A DNA stretch of 64,000 nt from Fasciolopsis buskii. Taxonomy: Eukaryota; Platyhelminthes; Trematoda; Plagiorchiida; Fasciolidae. The position numbers were made by a program, and so were the translations under genes. This document shows positions 1 to 13,489 of this stretch, in pieces. Each line of letters begins with the position of its first letter. Positions within the stretch are counted from its first letter, which is position 1. The notes below the pieces were generated by a model, which made no database searches, had not been told where the DNA came from, and worked only from the letters and a program-made list of their open reading frames with translations. Location of the stretch: contig LUCM01000540.1 in NCBI GenBank assembly GCA_008360955.1, positions 160,838 to 224,837 on the forward strand. The letters are read 5' to 3'.

Positions 1-2165
1 TGCCTGCACAGCAAACAGACAACGGAGAAAGACTTCTCCAATTCTGTGCAGATAATCATTTATTCCTATCTAGTACGAATTTCCGACACAGTTCGCGTCG
101 CACTGCGACATGGCTCTCTAATTCGACAGGTACTTTGAGTCAGACTGGCCATATTGCAGTTAGCTACCGTTGGTGCGGTTCTGTCCAGAACTGTAGATCA
201 TACTGGACCACGTACGTCGAATCGGGCCATGCGTTAATTTTAATGCGATTTTTACTGCAGCTGAATGGCCATCGACGCAGGCCACAAACCCGATTGGCTG
301 TCGAACGTTTGTCTGATTCGGCTGTTCGCAACACCTATGAACAGAAACTGTCCGAAGAACTAAGAACTTCGACGAGCAGCAATTTAGGCGGTCAGTGGGA
401 TCAAACTAAGCAGGCGATGCATTTGGCAGTGAATTTCGCCTGCGGACCCAGATGTAGTGTTCATCAAAAACACTGGATCTCTCAAGCGTCGCTAAAACGC
501 GAGCTGCCTAACTGCAAGGAAATGAATAAGATGCGCCGGCGGTTGCAGCGTCCGTTGACCATAAGCCTTAGGAATGATCGCGAAAACTGGTGGGTTAAGG
601 TAGCCGAAGAGATGGAAGTGGCGCCCGCTTCAGGTGACAGTCAAAGACTGTTTAAGCTTATACGCGACAACGGTGGGTGGTGAACTTCGGTTAGTGAAGT
701 CGTGTGCGATAAGAATGGAGAGCTCATCCATGGTAGACAGGAAAGACTGGACTGTTGGGCAGAACATTTCAAGGACGAGTTTAATTGGCCACACGCTAAC
801 GTATTTAGTACGACGTCTGCAGCTGCAACTTCTTGGGAGGTGTCACTTGATCCCTCAACGGAAGTGGAAGTGGAGTCGAATATTGGGCTTCTGAAGAGGG
901 GAAAAGCTGCCGGTCCCGACGAACTTCCACCAACTTTTTTCAAATTGGGTGGAGAAGTGCTGATGAAATCACTTACCTCCTTGCTTCGTGTTATTTGGAA
1001 CGAGGAGCGTATCCCGCTATCGTGTGGTGAGTCACTGATTGTACCCATCTTCAAGAAGGGTACACGGATTGACTGCAGCAATCATCGTGGGATTAGTTTA
1101 ATTCCGATGTAGGAGTTGAACTGGGCAGTGGAAGGAAGCTATGCGACCTAGATTACGTAGACGACGTCGTGTGCCTGTTCGAGTCTGCGGACCATGCACA
1201 ATGCGCGCTAGATAGACTGTCGAGATCGCTTCCTCGGTTTGGCATGTGCTTTGCACCTTCAAAGTGCAAAGTACTGTTACAGGACTGGACGACAGCAGCG
1301 CCGAACTTGATACTGAATGGAGAGGAAATAACAATGGTGGACGGTTTCACCTACCTTGGTAGCTGCGTGTCCAACGATGGTAGCTCGGGATTGGAGATAA
1401 GTATGCGTATATCCAAGGCTCGTGCAGCTTACGCTGGACTGCAACACTTGTGGTGTCGGCCTGATATTTCACTGAAGTGGAAAGGTCGTGTGTACTGTAC
1501 TGCAGTGCGTTAAGTTCTGTTGTACGGTTGCGAGACGTGGAGTATGCGTGTGGGAGATGTTCGTCGGTTGGAGGTTTCGACAATCGATGTTTACGTAGTA
1601 TGGCTAGGATTGGATGGAGTGACCGGGTGAGTAATATTGAGGTTAGGAATCTGGTATTGGGTGCCACTTCTGAGAATAGCTTGTTTCAGCGTATGAAACT
1701 TAAAAGACTACGCTGGTTGGGTCACGTGTTGTGTATGTCGAACACTCGTCTACCATACCGTGCCCCATTTTGTGCTCCTCCTAAGGAATGGAAGAAGCCA
1801 TGTGGAGGTCAACGGATGACGTGGCAACGTGGAATGAGAAAATGTACACCGGAGTTAGGTAATGTAGGTGTCTCACGCTGGCTGGAAACACTGAAGGATA
1901 TGGCAGTGAACCGTGAACAGTGGCGATCGTGCTGTCATTTTCTATCGAATCAGAATGATTGAAAACACGTGCGTTTGTACAGTTAGACTGTTTTGTGTGT
2001 TGGCTGCAGCAGCATCTTATCTTTTCCCGCCTGTTTAGGTCCACTCCCTGTTCCCCTTGGATATTCACTCATTTTATATAAACGTGTAACTCTGGGGAAA
2101 GGCAGTGGTCAGTGAGGCTTGCCTTGCTGTTTAACGCTGAACGACGCTGCTGATGATGATGATTA
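1..2165 (+). mobile_element. RTE-like non-LTR retrotransposon, 3' part, broken
   Basis: This is the downstream part of an RTE-type element, cut by the window edge. Readable pieces, across frameshifts, are the end of an AP endonuclease domain (ERLLQFCADNHLFLS near 30-75), the RT start (EVESNIGLLKRGKAAGPDEL near 870-925; PIFKKGT and NHRGISL near 1045-1100), the RT catalytic box YVDD (near 1153-1164), and the C-terminal LLYGCETW, RLRWLGHVL and EQWRSCCHFL segments up to a stop near 1960. The RT fingers and palm between NHRGISL and YVDD are deleted, and there are in-frame stops, for example near 1512. A short 3' UTR ends in a GATGAT tail near 2150-2165. The element is antisense to talin and lies in the intron beyond the last talin exon. 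Confidence 0.88.
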
Positions 2166-5100
2166 GGATGACAGACGCATTATCCGCTTGACCACAATCG
2201 ACTTTGTGGCAGCGCTTGTGGCTGCTCATTCTTTTATAACAGGCCAACTGAAATGTCAAGTAATTTTATTATTCAGCTCTTGCAGGGGTGCGGAAAACAT
2301 CCGATTTGGCTTGAAGTCACACACTGAAATTCCCTTTGTGCTATTGAGAGCGGAAGCATGTTTCATGAGAATGGATCCTTTTTCCACCATATGTGTGTAT
2401 TATTAAGAATCAAATTATTGAACGAAGGAATGAATAAATCAACGGAGGAATGAATGGGTAAGCACACACTTATCAATATCCCGTAATCATATCCCTTTCA
2501 ATGGATTATTCTTCACTGGCAGTATTTGCTATTTCACGCACTGCAACATGTGTTGCCAAAGGAAAAAATAGCAATTGGAGCAAAATTCAGTTTGACGGTA
2601 GACTGGACCATATGTCGTTTATTTGGCTAGCGATATTGATCAAGTGGGAACAGCTGTGCAGGCAAAAGACATGTGTATTACAAATTTAGCAGAATGATAA
2701 ACGATGAAGATCCATCCACGTAGATTAGATGGCTGTTCATTAGAACTACGTTGATTTGTTGACCCAATTTGGCAACGGGATTGCGACCGAGTTGTGCATA
2801 TGGGTGAACAAATCGGCAGTAACAAAACCCTATTTTAGAATGGAATCAAGTGTACCAAGCGTATCAGAACAAGAAAAAAGAACGAAAGACTGACGATATC
2901 GATGTGTTGGAAAACGCTCAACCACAAACATACTTGTCCCCGTTGGGCAAAATGCGTCTCGACCAGTTAAGTTATTTTAGACGTGATGTGACGGATGTAT
3001 AAATATATATATGCATGTGCGTGTGTGCGTGTGTGTCAGATATGAACTACCAAAAGAACGTCCGCGCTGCGTAGTAATGAAGTATGGAGAAGAGTGTTTC
3101 GTTGAAATATCACCCACTCGATGAGACAAAGCACACGGAGATGAACAAAGACGCAAACTACAAGGGCTCTAGTTTCAACAAACTCACCGTGATAGCAAGC
3201 AGAAAAAGACGATTTCTAAATTGATACAGTTCATTCGGTTACGATCCCGATAGGCAAAGAATCAAAGACAAATACAACCATTCTGTGATGTGTAGTCACA
3301 AAATGTACTTGGAACAATTTTGAAAAAGTTCGAACTTTTTATATAAGATTTTTCGCGAGGCTGAGTAGCTAGAAAAAAGGAGAAAAATACAGTACTTTGG
3401 GATTTTCAAAGTTGCAATAGACGAAGAAGAAAAATCCCTAACTGTCATACTTTCTCACTTGGTGAAGATTGCATCATAACAATGGACCGCGTGATTTCCT
3501 TGATTTCACGTGCTGTCTTTAAGCGTGAAACTGTTTTGTAGATTGCTTACACCAATTGTCGATGGCCTAGTGGGGCTAATTTTGCACGACACCCCAAAGC
3601 CAAAAGTATGAATTCGTCGTGCAATAGACCAGCCACATAATCAAAAATGAGGGAGTGCCGAGTTACGGTAACTGGTTGCTTATGACAGCGACTGACTATT
3701 AGAGGAGGTTCTCACCAGGGACTTGGAATCACAAACAGATGGTGTCACATCTTGGGATAGTAAAGATTAATCGTAAAGACAATGGATTGATATATATCCA
3801 ATTCTTAAATTAAGGGCCAGCAGAATTAACGCAAGATCGGACTGATCAGTTCAGTTCAGCTGAGTTTCCACAATTACCAACTTTGCGCCCAGATGCCCTG
3901 GTATTGGTTACTAAATCTCGGCACCATCTACTCAAAAAAAGAAATGAAGAGCAGTGAAAGGTTGACTGCAAAATAGTAAGTTGAGGAACGATCGCACTGA
4001 TCGTACAGACCGATGGGCCGGGGGAATGCGGCTCTCGAATCAGCCAACAGGCTATTCGATAAATCAGCGTCCGCCACACGAAAGCGATAAAGGTGATCAA
4101 CTTCTGATTGATAAATGAGTTTTTAGGTCGGCTTGTCTTGTTTGTTCGCCCTAGAACCAGTTGGGAAAGAGGATATCATTGTAAAGGTAGAACTGATAGA
4201 CCTACGACCAGGCATCAAAGTATTGTTGATTTTGCGATACGCAATAAAATAAGTTAACCATCAGGGTTGCATCTTTTTAGCGAAAAAGATGAACACACTG
4301 ATTAGGTATATCTGAAAACACGTGGTCGCTTCTTAGGTTGGTAATCAATGTAGGAGTGCACACGTCGGCGAATGTTCCCCCGTGTTGATTGGTGGACAAG
4401 TAAGCCCAGCCACGGATACTCTGTACTGTCCAATAAATACTAGAGTACAGGCCGACTTGGTACAATGGATGCACGTCAAAACGACCAAACAACTATCAGA
4501 TGGCGTTTACGGAATCAAACACACAAGATAAATACTCGTTATGAGGTTTACCATTTGAAGAAATTAGAACGATGTCCACAAGTTACTGTTATCAGCCAGT
4601 TTAGTATCCCAAATTGAATCAGTGCCGGTTAGCGGTGGTCGATTATTGTGATCCATAGGGAAATGAGCTCTTCGTCGTCGAAAGCGACTTCATTCGTGAA
4701 ATCGGTTGTGTCGTAAGTATGTTATCCGGCTCAAGCCATTGTCTCGATAAAAGAAAGTTACGGATCATGGTGTTCGGGTCAAATGTTGCACTTGATCCTA
4801 ACGTAAAAGTGATTGGTCCAATGGAATTTGAGACTAAGCAGGAAAATGTAAAAAAAGTTATTACGGAGAAATCCATACATGTAGTTAACAAACCGCGTTC
4901 TCTTGTTGACCGATTTTCCGTTACTTTTTTGTTATATTGGCCGTATGGTGAATGCTTTATACCAATCAATACTGTGCAGTGATTAGTCCTAAATTGATCA
5001 GTCACATTGTCATTGGTTTGCAAATAGGCCTGAGCACTAAAGTGCATCCCTCAGTTATCAGATAAACCGATCTACAGGAACATTGTGTTGAGAACTGTTA

Positions 5101-6662
5101 GACCTGACGATAATCTTTACTAGGCTTAGTTTTTGTAGATTCGACAAAAGTAGAAATGACCCGAACGTGAAAAGTCTTCCATATCAGCGGAATTTGAACA
5201 GGCACATGCGGGCAATCCGCACAGCTGTACCGCACGTGGAATAAAAGCTGAGCTAAGAAGTCATGCCGTGGGGAGCATTCAGACCTTTCGTTTTAGGACG
5301 AGTAATTATCCGCCAAAAGTATGTAAGCACATGACATCTACCTTGTATGAGTTTTCGAGTTTTTACTGTCAGAGCAGGCCTTATCAATGAATCAGCCAGA
5401 AGCTACGAGCTGGAATTCATTGGCATGATTACAAATGTAGAAATAATCCAATATAGTTCGTCCAGGCTTCCAGGCTCATCTGGTACAGCATAAATGGTAT
5501 TGAAAAATACATGACGTTTATAGGTGGGTTCGAATCACTGCTAGTATGCCTATCCGCGGTTGACTGCGGCATTGCGTGAGTTAGTAAGGTGAAACGGCCG
5601 ACTAGGCTCAGATCGATGGAGAGCGCAATCAGCGAAGAGAAATGTAAAGCAGACTGACTGTTTATATGTGCGAGTGCATGGGAGAATGTGCTTGCATCAG
5701 AATGTTGTCAAGTTTAAATCCCACACCGGCAACGTGATCGCATGAGCCTGTGAATTTTGCCTGCAATCACCTGAAACCTAGCCGGTCGGCTTGCATCACA
5801 AATTCACGTGATGCTCCAACCAATCCCGGTGGGCGTGTTGAGAGTGGTTGTGAGAACACAAAATCGACCACGATCACGTGTGAGATTCTGTACTCGGACC
5901 GTTGCTCTCAGTCAACTATTTTATTGGGCAATGTCACCTGTCCTTGTTTTAGTCGGTGCATGCTCACACATCGTGGAGTAACCTAAACGTAAAAACTAAG
6001 TGCGTTTGTTGGCGTGTGCGTGAATCGAGGGGGTGTTCAGGTAACAGTATCTTGTTCTCAGCACAGTTGTGAGATTGTGTGTGTGACTGTGTTTGCATGT
6101 GTGTGTGTGTGTGTGTGTGTGGTTTGGTTGAGCTGTTGCCTATTCAATGCTGTGGTATGACGACGATTTTCGTGAATGCGACAGAGTCGATGAGGATTTC
6201 CCCGGCAAGCCACAGTGAGTATCACTGATTTTTAGGCCCCGACAACACAACCAATAGTAAAGAGGCGATTTAGATCTTAGATCCTTAGGTTGTGCAATTT
6301 AACCTGTTTAAGATGGATCTGATCACACTGTCCATATAGGCACTAAGCCGTTCGGATTAGTAACAAATGGGGGGTTGTTATTTACATCTGCGATATATGG
6401 CGCATAGTAACAAGTCAAAGGGAGGCGTAGAGTTGGCGAATATTAACAAGCCAATGCGTAAAATAGTTTCCAAAAGTAAATGGGGCATTGATATAGTATA
6501 ATGTAATTCTGCTGGCGGCTACTACTGCCGCAAAACATCTTACTGTAGAACTCAAAAATAACAAAAGCCACAAAAAAACTATTTCCAGTTAACGTCATCG
6601 GCGCCTTCCTCCGGTACGGAGAAACGGACCGCAATCAACAATCAACAAGGTAAACAACCAAC
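2166..6662 (-). other. part of the talin intron after the R5/R6 exon
   Basis: No talin exon is recognisable left of 6663, so this intron continues beyond the window. Apart from the GT array near 6100 I see only unique, AT-rich sequence with short chance frames. Confidence 0.7.
6097..6121. repeat. (GT)n microsatellite
   Basis: About 12 GT units with imperfect GT-rich flanks from 6070. Confidence 0.95.
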
Positions 6663-7280
6663 CTGATTGAATTCCACTGCGGCTTTAGTCAAATCCGACT
6701 GCGCACGCTCGTACTCACTCAGCTCGACCAGGCGAACCGTACGGGTTGGGGCGGATTGGGACAGACTGATCAGATCATTGCGACGCCGTTCGATCAGGTG
6801 TGTGGCTTCACTGATCTCACGATGTCCGGGAAGACCACGAAGGCATCGACTGAGCGCGTCCAACAATTGGGCGCTTAACTGCTCACTGTGGCTGAGCACA
6901 GTAGCCAAGGAAGCCGTCTGATGTGTGTCCGACGCGATCCGAGCATCGCTAGCCGCCTTCACCAGCTCATAAGCCAACTGAACAGACTGCCGTGTATCCT
7001 GAGTGACTGCACGCCGCGCAGACTCAACGGCCGGACCCATAGATGAGGACAACTCAGAATCCAACGAATCGAAACCTTCGTGAGCAACAACACCACGGGT
7101 GGCTTGAACAAGACCAGCCATAGATGCGGCAAGCAAAGTGGCTGGCATACCGCAAATATCCGGGCGATTAATAACTGCCGGATCCTGATGAGTTAAGCCT
7201 TCAATGATGGACTGCAGTTCACGTGTAGACGCGCTGCCATCTTGGACACTCATACTGAGCAAATGGAAACAATCCTCGAC
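6663..7280 (-). CDS. talin exon: rod bundle R5 and start of R6
   Basis: This is the largest exon (618 bases, 206 codons, phase 0/0). It starts VEDCFHLLSMSVQDG (MEKC in vertebrates), includes the ALSRCLRGLPGHREISEA segment (ALNRCVSCLPGQRDVDNA in human) and ends AAVEFNQ at the first R6 helix. I chose the acceptor CTTGATCAG at 7281 because its T-rich tract is strong and it keeps phase 0. The open frame upstream of it, to 7346, is intron. The donor is GTTGGT, weaker than the others. About 38 residues more than the human counterpart lie in the middle. Confidence 0.92.
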
Positions 7281-8720
7281 CTGATCAAGGAAAAAGGTAG
7301 AAGCGCCGATGCAGTTAGAACTCATACTCCTCCGAGTGGGTTTCAAGTAACTGAGATGTTGCGACTAAATAACGGTCTAGATCTACTCTAAATGAGACTT
7401 TCTATGAACACATGAACATCAGGCGAAGGAGGTTTCCATCAGAATAACGAATTGATAAAACATAAATAGATTCTGATGAAAGGAACCGAGGGTTTATAAA
7501 CACAAAATGAATGTTTCGTTGTTTTACTTATTTGGTCTGCGGCTGAAGAAGTTGACATTGATCGTTTGTTATTGGGAATCAGGAAGCCTAATGGAGTAAT
7601 GCACAGGAGCAAAACTTTTTTCAGAATGCTATCTATTTTAAAGTAATACTACTTATAGTTGACAACTATGTGCCAAAACAAAGTAGAAAAGGCCATCCTC
7701 CAGGAACCACAAGCAACAAGTTTGAGCCAAAAACTCGTATCTAAAAACACGCGCAAGCGCGCATGCGGTTTCCTGTCATTCGAAAGACGACAACTGTTTA
7801 CTATTATATCGGTCCGTTTCGTCGGAGATGTCAGTGAGTCCGATAACAAACAGCAAACAGCTGTTCTAGCTTCCGACAGATTTACCGTATTATGGAGCTT
7901 AAAATCCAACCGTCTGGCCCATAAAGCAAACGGGACGTACATAGGTCCGTCCGGCGCCATTTAAGGCATTCGTGCAGGACATTCTTTCAATAGAAACTTT
8001 TCTTCGCTAACAATATATCATTCATTACCCTTTGTTTGCTTACACTCGATTTTTTGTTCCATTTGTTATCTAAAAGATTAGTCTACGAGGTAATAATCAG
8101 AACCAAGGTAAATGAGTGCAAAGTACCTGATTCTGAGGACTGAAATGAACTGAAAAGCGCTGGAACTGAATTGAATAGGATATTCTGCCTCATGGATACA
8201 CTGGTATCTCATGGACATTTTGTTTGTTAACGCATAGATCAGTTTTTTCAGTTTTCACCTCGTGATTAGGCGGGTACAATGTCCCTCCGATTATTTATTC
8301 ATCGGAGTCCCTTTCCTGAGAAGAATAATAAATCTACCATTGACCAATCCTGTATGGACGGCGTAGTAAGTTCACAATATCGACTGATGATAGTTAAGTA
8401 AACTAAGGATCTGCTGTCTAGATTCTCTGAGGTCTGAGTCCCCGCTCGACCGATCACTTTAGTGGTAGATAATAGCTCACTTTCGTTCGGCCTATTTCCA
8501 CGCCTGACCTATGAAGATGTCCTGACACTGCATGCTGTCCCAGTTATGTGATTTGTAGGGTATCGAAAATAAACCTTTCATACCACAGCAACCGAAGAAA
8601 AAGTCACAAACAAAAAACGTCAAAAAACACGGAGAAACAGGATGGAAAAAGAGGTTACGGATACTCGAAAGAATTAATCCAAAACTAGTAGAGCGACTTG
8701 GTTTCCAGAGGATTACATAC
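7281..8720 (-). other. talin intron R4/R5, 1.4 kb
   Basis: Phase 0. Nothing recognised inside. Confidence 0.8.
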
Positions 8721-8984
8721 TTTTTCGTCCGGTAAAGGGACTAAAGTGCCTTCCTTCAGACCAGTCTCGATCGCGGCGGCTTCCACAGAGAGACGAGCGA
8801 GACGAGCTAATGCACCGTCTACTTGCAAATGTCGTGACAAGGGGGCAAGACGACCGAGGCAAGCCCGAAGAGTTTCCACTGCGGATGCCATTTGGGCAGT
8901 CGAATTATCCAGAGCGGCTTGCACGGTAGGATCGGACACAGTCGGCGCAATTGAACCACTGGATAGAACCAGAGCTTCACATGG
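8721..8984 (-). CDS. talin exon: rod bundle R4, main part
   Basis: This 264-base phase 0/0 exon begins PCEALVLSSGSIAPTVSDPT and ends GLKEGTLVPLPDEK, matching DGKLKPLPGET of vertebrate talin at the R4/R5 boundary. The acceptor GTTCTCAG follows a run of ten T, and the donor is GTATGT. Confidence 0.92.
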
Positions 8985-10461
8985 CTGAGAACAAAAAAAA
9001 AACACTAGGTGAACGAGAGTGGACAGCGTCAAACTGACAGGTGAATTAATTCATTTCGTCTCCTGTCCAAATGAATGGTTTATTTGCACTATTGTTGTCA
9101 TAAGGACAGATAAGAAATATGCGGAAAGCATCGGTGAAAAGTATTTAGCTGAACATGTGTGAATGACCACTCCGGTGAACGTCACGACCAGGATTTTCCT
9201 ACTACGTGACTACTCATGAGTGTGTATGGAGAATGGTTCCAAATCAGAAAAGTGCTGCTGGTAAGGAAAACATTGTTGTCATTGATTTTGATAATGCGGT
9301 TGACCATAAGGAAAGGGAGAACGAAGTAAAAGAAAGAGAAAAGGTCGGGGAAGAAGAACCATGACCAAAGGTTCATGCTGATTGCATGCGATCATGCTTT
9401 TACAACCTTTTAAATTCTATATGCTAGTTTTTCGTATTTCGATCCGCGTCATTTCCATGTGCAACGTAAGAAATGACAAACAAGAGCAAAGTATATAAAA
9501 TGAAACCAATAATGATGAAATCCTGGAGTCTTACTGGTTTGAATCGACAGTGCGAGATAATAGGAAGCGCTCCGATCATCTCTAAACGTGAGTTACCAGG
9601 CTAATATTTGAAACCCACCAAGACATAGGCCGGTCGGTAATAACAAAAAAAATATTAAAGTATTTTTAATCTGTTGAACTCCCTAAGTCAAATCCACTTC
9701 AGAATTCGCGCGAAGTGTTTCGGAACTAACCAAACAGCCGACGGGCAATGTTCGGAGTTGTTGATACTCGACCGATTCTCGGTCAGTTTGGATCGATAAT
9801 CATCCGCGGATCGCTTCCGCCATTGACCTTAGCTCATGTAGACAAACAGACGCGTTAACCCGGCATCGATTCAGTGTGACGAATCGGTAATCACTTGGCC
9901 GTGTGTTTTCGCACTGTGTCCGCGTTGTTCCACCTCGAGGACGCGTGTGCAATGTTCTTTTCAAAGTGTAGCCAATTTTTTTGCTTATGAGTGACCATTC
10001 AAAAAGAGAGATTCAATGGGGTCCGTGCTTTCATGATTAACCAAGGGGTACAAAATAAGGTCCCATCATGAATGGGACTTCTAATCCTGATTGCATCTTC
10101 AACCTGTACCCAGCCAAGCACAGGATGCAAGGTGGTGGGATTGCCGCAGACGAACCGGTGGCCTGCTGTGAAATTCAGTCGCCTCGACCAAAAATATAGA
10201 GTAGAGTAGATTGGATAGATTTTCTTCTTACTTATTTCAAACGGTGGTAGATGGTTTCTGTTTATTCCGAGCCACCCATCTTCGCATGTCAGACACCGTG
10301 TCAACGAGGTTTTTAAGCTTTGGTTGCTCTCACAATGTGGGGCCTGTCGTTTGCGGTCTCGGTAACCCCAACATTGCTTAAAGGTTGTCTGACCGCTTCA
10401 GAAGTCCCTTATACATACACACAAAAAGCAAACAGAACGAAGGAAACAGGGACGCACATAC
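8985..10461 (-). other. talin intron within R4, 1.5 kb
   Basis: Phase 0. Nothing recognised inside. Confidence 0.8.
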
Positions 10462-10593
10462 CTGCACAAACCGTTCACAGGCTCCGATTAGTTCCATCTG
10501 AGTCATCGGATCGTCAGGATTGGCGCGCGACTCTCGAATGCTGATTATTGTGCGTGGAATCATTGCATTCACTGCTTTCGCATCAGAAATCAC
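10462..10593 (-). CDS. talin exon: rod bundle R4, first helices
   Basis: This short 132-base phase 0/0 exon encodes VISDAKAVNAMIPRTI and then ANPDDPMTQMELIGACERF. The A-PD-P--Q--LI-A pattern is shared with the corresponding vertebrate segment (QAQPDSPSAQLALIAA). The acceptor is GATCCTTAG and the donor GTATGT. Confidence 0.9.
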
Positions 10594-11529
10594 CTAAGGA
10601 TCGGCGGATGCCGGAAAAAGGGAGCATAAAGAAAAAAACTGAAGGTAAAGTCGAGGCGCAAAATTTTGATGCCCATGTAAGCGAAGAAAAAATATTCGTC
10701 AATTAGATAATTGAGACTTGCAGAAACCCCAAAATGAGGTTCATCCAACACTGCCACACAGCAAAATCGAAATTATATGGCAATATTATGATTTTCCTTA
10801 ATGCCTCCCCGCGTGGCATAGGCTCGTCCTGCAGATAATCGAAGATCCGACGTCATATATGGCTGAGGGGTATCAGACAAGCAAAAAGCAAATGGTCAGT
10901 GGAGGTAAATTAGACGTGAAGGATACCGTCATCAGTTTGTTCAGAGAAAGCGTTACAAAACGCGAATCAAACTTAATGCTGATCCCGATGGGATAGGAAA
11001 GAACCATGAAATGGTGCAAATGCAAATTGTCCAGCAAATTCTTATTGGTCACTTTATTTCTCTACAGATGCCATAAAATCGAATTGACGTAAATTTGTTC
11101 CGAAATTCGTTAGCTCGACCTATCCGAATTAATCAGGATCTCTCTTACTGCTGGTCATCGAGCCCGTTTCAAAATGCTTTTCGCTAGGCAAGACGACATC
11201 CTCAGTGAGTTCTCTGACTGTTGCCCACATCTCTTATTTGATAAGTTAACTCAGATCTGCTCCGCCGATGTCCCATTTGAGATCCTTCTTGAAACTCTGT
11301 TCAAGATGGCGACGTTCTCATGGTCAAAGCCTTTTGGTCTCAAACTATCAACTGAGATTGCAAGGTAAGTCCGAAGGTTCCGGTGCTAAGAGCTCTCTAG
11401 GAGTATCGTAGAAATTTCAGGTATGCCCGAAAGTAGACATCAAAAGCCGAAACTAAACAGGTAACCTTGAAGAAGTAGTTGCGCAACCCTGAGTATTCAT
11501 TTGCGTACTTCGTGTTTGATGGATATACC

Positions 11530-11600
11530 GCACTAGCCCGGTTGGTTAAAGTGTCCATCTGGTAGGCGGAGGGTCGCTGGATCGACTTCGACTCTCAAGG
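11530..11600 (+). repeat. tRNA-like SINE relic
   Basis: An A-box-like TAGCCCGGTTGG (11534-11545) is followed 33 bases later by a B-box-like GGATCGACTTC (11579-11589). The order and spacing fit a tRNA-derived RNA polymerase III promoter, but no cloverleaf is complete. Confidence 0.5.
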
Positions 11601-12133
11601 TCGAATTTTTGAGAACTAAGGATGACTTCCACAGTCTACTAGTGAAATAAGCCACCGGGAGCATGTGTACTTCGTTCAGCTTCATCCTGAAGTGGAAATT
11701 TACTTTCAGTCACTTTAATACACTACAACTTATTCGGCTAGCTCTCAATCCAAACACCGAATGCTTCCATCTGATAAATCTGTGATGTGGGTTTTATTCA
11801 ATCCCATATTGTGCGGGCACAACAATATCGATCAAACATTTCGTTTCGGAAACAATAAGGCGGCCGTGCTATGTGCTGTGGGCTAGGTAACTTTGTTGTG
11901 GAAGAACTAATATGACTCAACGATCCAAGGCGGACAAAAGCGAAAAGTGTGAATGCAAAGTTTTTTATCCGCTGGATCCAGTCACTTTGTCTAGACCAAC
12001 GTACGACAAATGGGACACAAAAGGGATCTTCGTAATCAAGCCATGAACCATTGTTACCGGTCCGGCTTGATACACTTGTCAACGCATCAACTGCGTACAT
12101 TTGCGTGCATACTTTTGTGTACTTAAGTATGTA

Positions 12134-12134
<1 letters not shown>

Positions 12135-12175
<41 letters not shown>
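12135..12175. repeat. (GT)n microsatellite
   Basis: About 20 uninterrupted GT units. Confidence 0.97.
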
Positions 12176-12178
<3 letters not shown>

Positions 12179-13270
12179 GTTAACCGGGTGTGAGGTGTAG
12201 ATTGGAGAAGAGGCGGTCGTATGTGACATCGCCCAAACCGACCATCGCGTCGCCGGGTTCCTGGCCAATGACCTTTTAGGAACACAGCTATGGTTATCGA
12301 CAGCACCCTGTATTTGTAGCCGGTAACCCCACGACTGGGTTCGGTTCAGACATGAGTGAGGGCTCACAGAATTTCAATCCAGTGGATCAGATGATCCATT
12401 CATGACTAGACTCATTCAGCAAAGGTGTGTGTGTATGTGCGCGCAAGAAAGTCGAATTTTAAACGAAAAATCAATCAACTACGCACCTACGCAAGTGCAC
12501 ACATGTAGAAACGGTGAAATCGATCGCAGAAATGGAACCCAAGGATTCAACATGAGTCACGGCACCAAGAAACCAGAACAAAAAAAGAAAGTGCGGACAA
12601 ATGAATAGGTATAGTGTGCTTTCATATGTGTGTGTGTCTTGGATACGTAAAAAGATGGTCTATTACCAGCGCCTATGTTCGTGTGCCGTTCGTGTGCGAT
12701 CTGCCAGTGGACGACAATGACAAGAGTACAACAGATTAAGGCGGATCACCAAGGCTAGACGAGGGTACATTTAATTTCAAGCGTATACTAGCGAAAAAAA
12801 ATTGGCATGCAGTTGTGTGGGAGCAGAAGACTGAGTGGTCCTATACTCAAAAACTTCGTCAAATTCAAATGGAATAAATTAAAGCAAAGGACGAACGCAA
12901 CCCCGTCTTTGTGGAACGAAATCGGAATGCATAAACAAGACAGCAATTACAAAGGCGAAAGAAAGATTGCCAAAAATACGCAAATTTTAGCAATCTCTAC
13001 TGGTCCGATCATAGCGAAGAGAATGTTGCCGAAAAAGTTTTCATCCGGTCTTAATAGTCAAAACTGATTTGTATTTTTCACAGACGAGTATTTCTACTTA
13101 TAGATTATGAGAGAAACGACCGGTATAGACACAGAGCGATAGAAAAGCTGGAAGGATAGGTCCGTGAACAACGTCAGATGCACGACCTTACTTTTGAATA
13201 ACCTGATATAATTTATCCAACTGCGGACGACAGGACACACAGGCAGAGGATAGTGTCAGGGACAAATTAC

Positions 13271-13489
13271 CTGGTACGTGTTGCCCCGAGATCGTTTCCC
13301 GGCAACCTGGCTCACATTGACCAACTGTGTGGCTCCGGTCACCGTGGCTCTGGCGGCTGCTTGCAAACTTCGAATTAGTCGCGTATGAAGCAGTTCCGCC
13401 GCGGCTGAATAGGCGATCACATTCAGGTTTTCTGCCGCTTCACGCAATTCGTTTTGTAGCACAATATCATCGGGATTGGCTGAGCACAC
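13271..13489 (-). CDS. talin exon: end of R3 and start of R4
   Basis: This 219-base phase 0/0 exon starts CSANPDDIVLQNELREAAENL and continues with the RLIRSLQAAARATVTGATQL helix. It aligns with the last R3 helix and the linker into R4. The acceptor is GTGATTTCAG and the donor GTAATT. Confidence 0.92.

Larger units (their letters stand above)
10594..13270 (-). other. talin intron R3/R4 to R4, 2.7 kb
   Basis: Phase 0. Holds the tRNA-like relic at 11530 and the GT array at 12135. The rest is unrecognised. Confidence 0.8.

Noticed and set aside
5520..5600. GGGTTCGAATCACTG, a B-box-like motif suggesting another tRNA-derived SINE
   Set aside because: No A box or acceptor pairing is visible upstream, and one B-box match is too weak in 64 kb.
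7281..7346. Extending the R5 exon upstream to include the open frame to 7346
   Set aside because: All AG sites up there break the reading phase. The CTTGATCAG acceptor with its T-rich tract keeps phase 0 and gives the VEDC/MEKC alignment.
7659..7964. Overlapping frames of about 100 codons on both strands
   Set aside because: Mirror-image open frames, low-complexity composition and no family resemblance. They are probably chance.
11798..12367. A 189-codon minus-strand frame
   Set aside because: It runs through the GT microsatellite as a Thr-His repeat, has no domain resemblance, and has no matching splice or phase role in talin.
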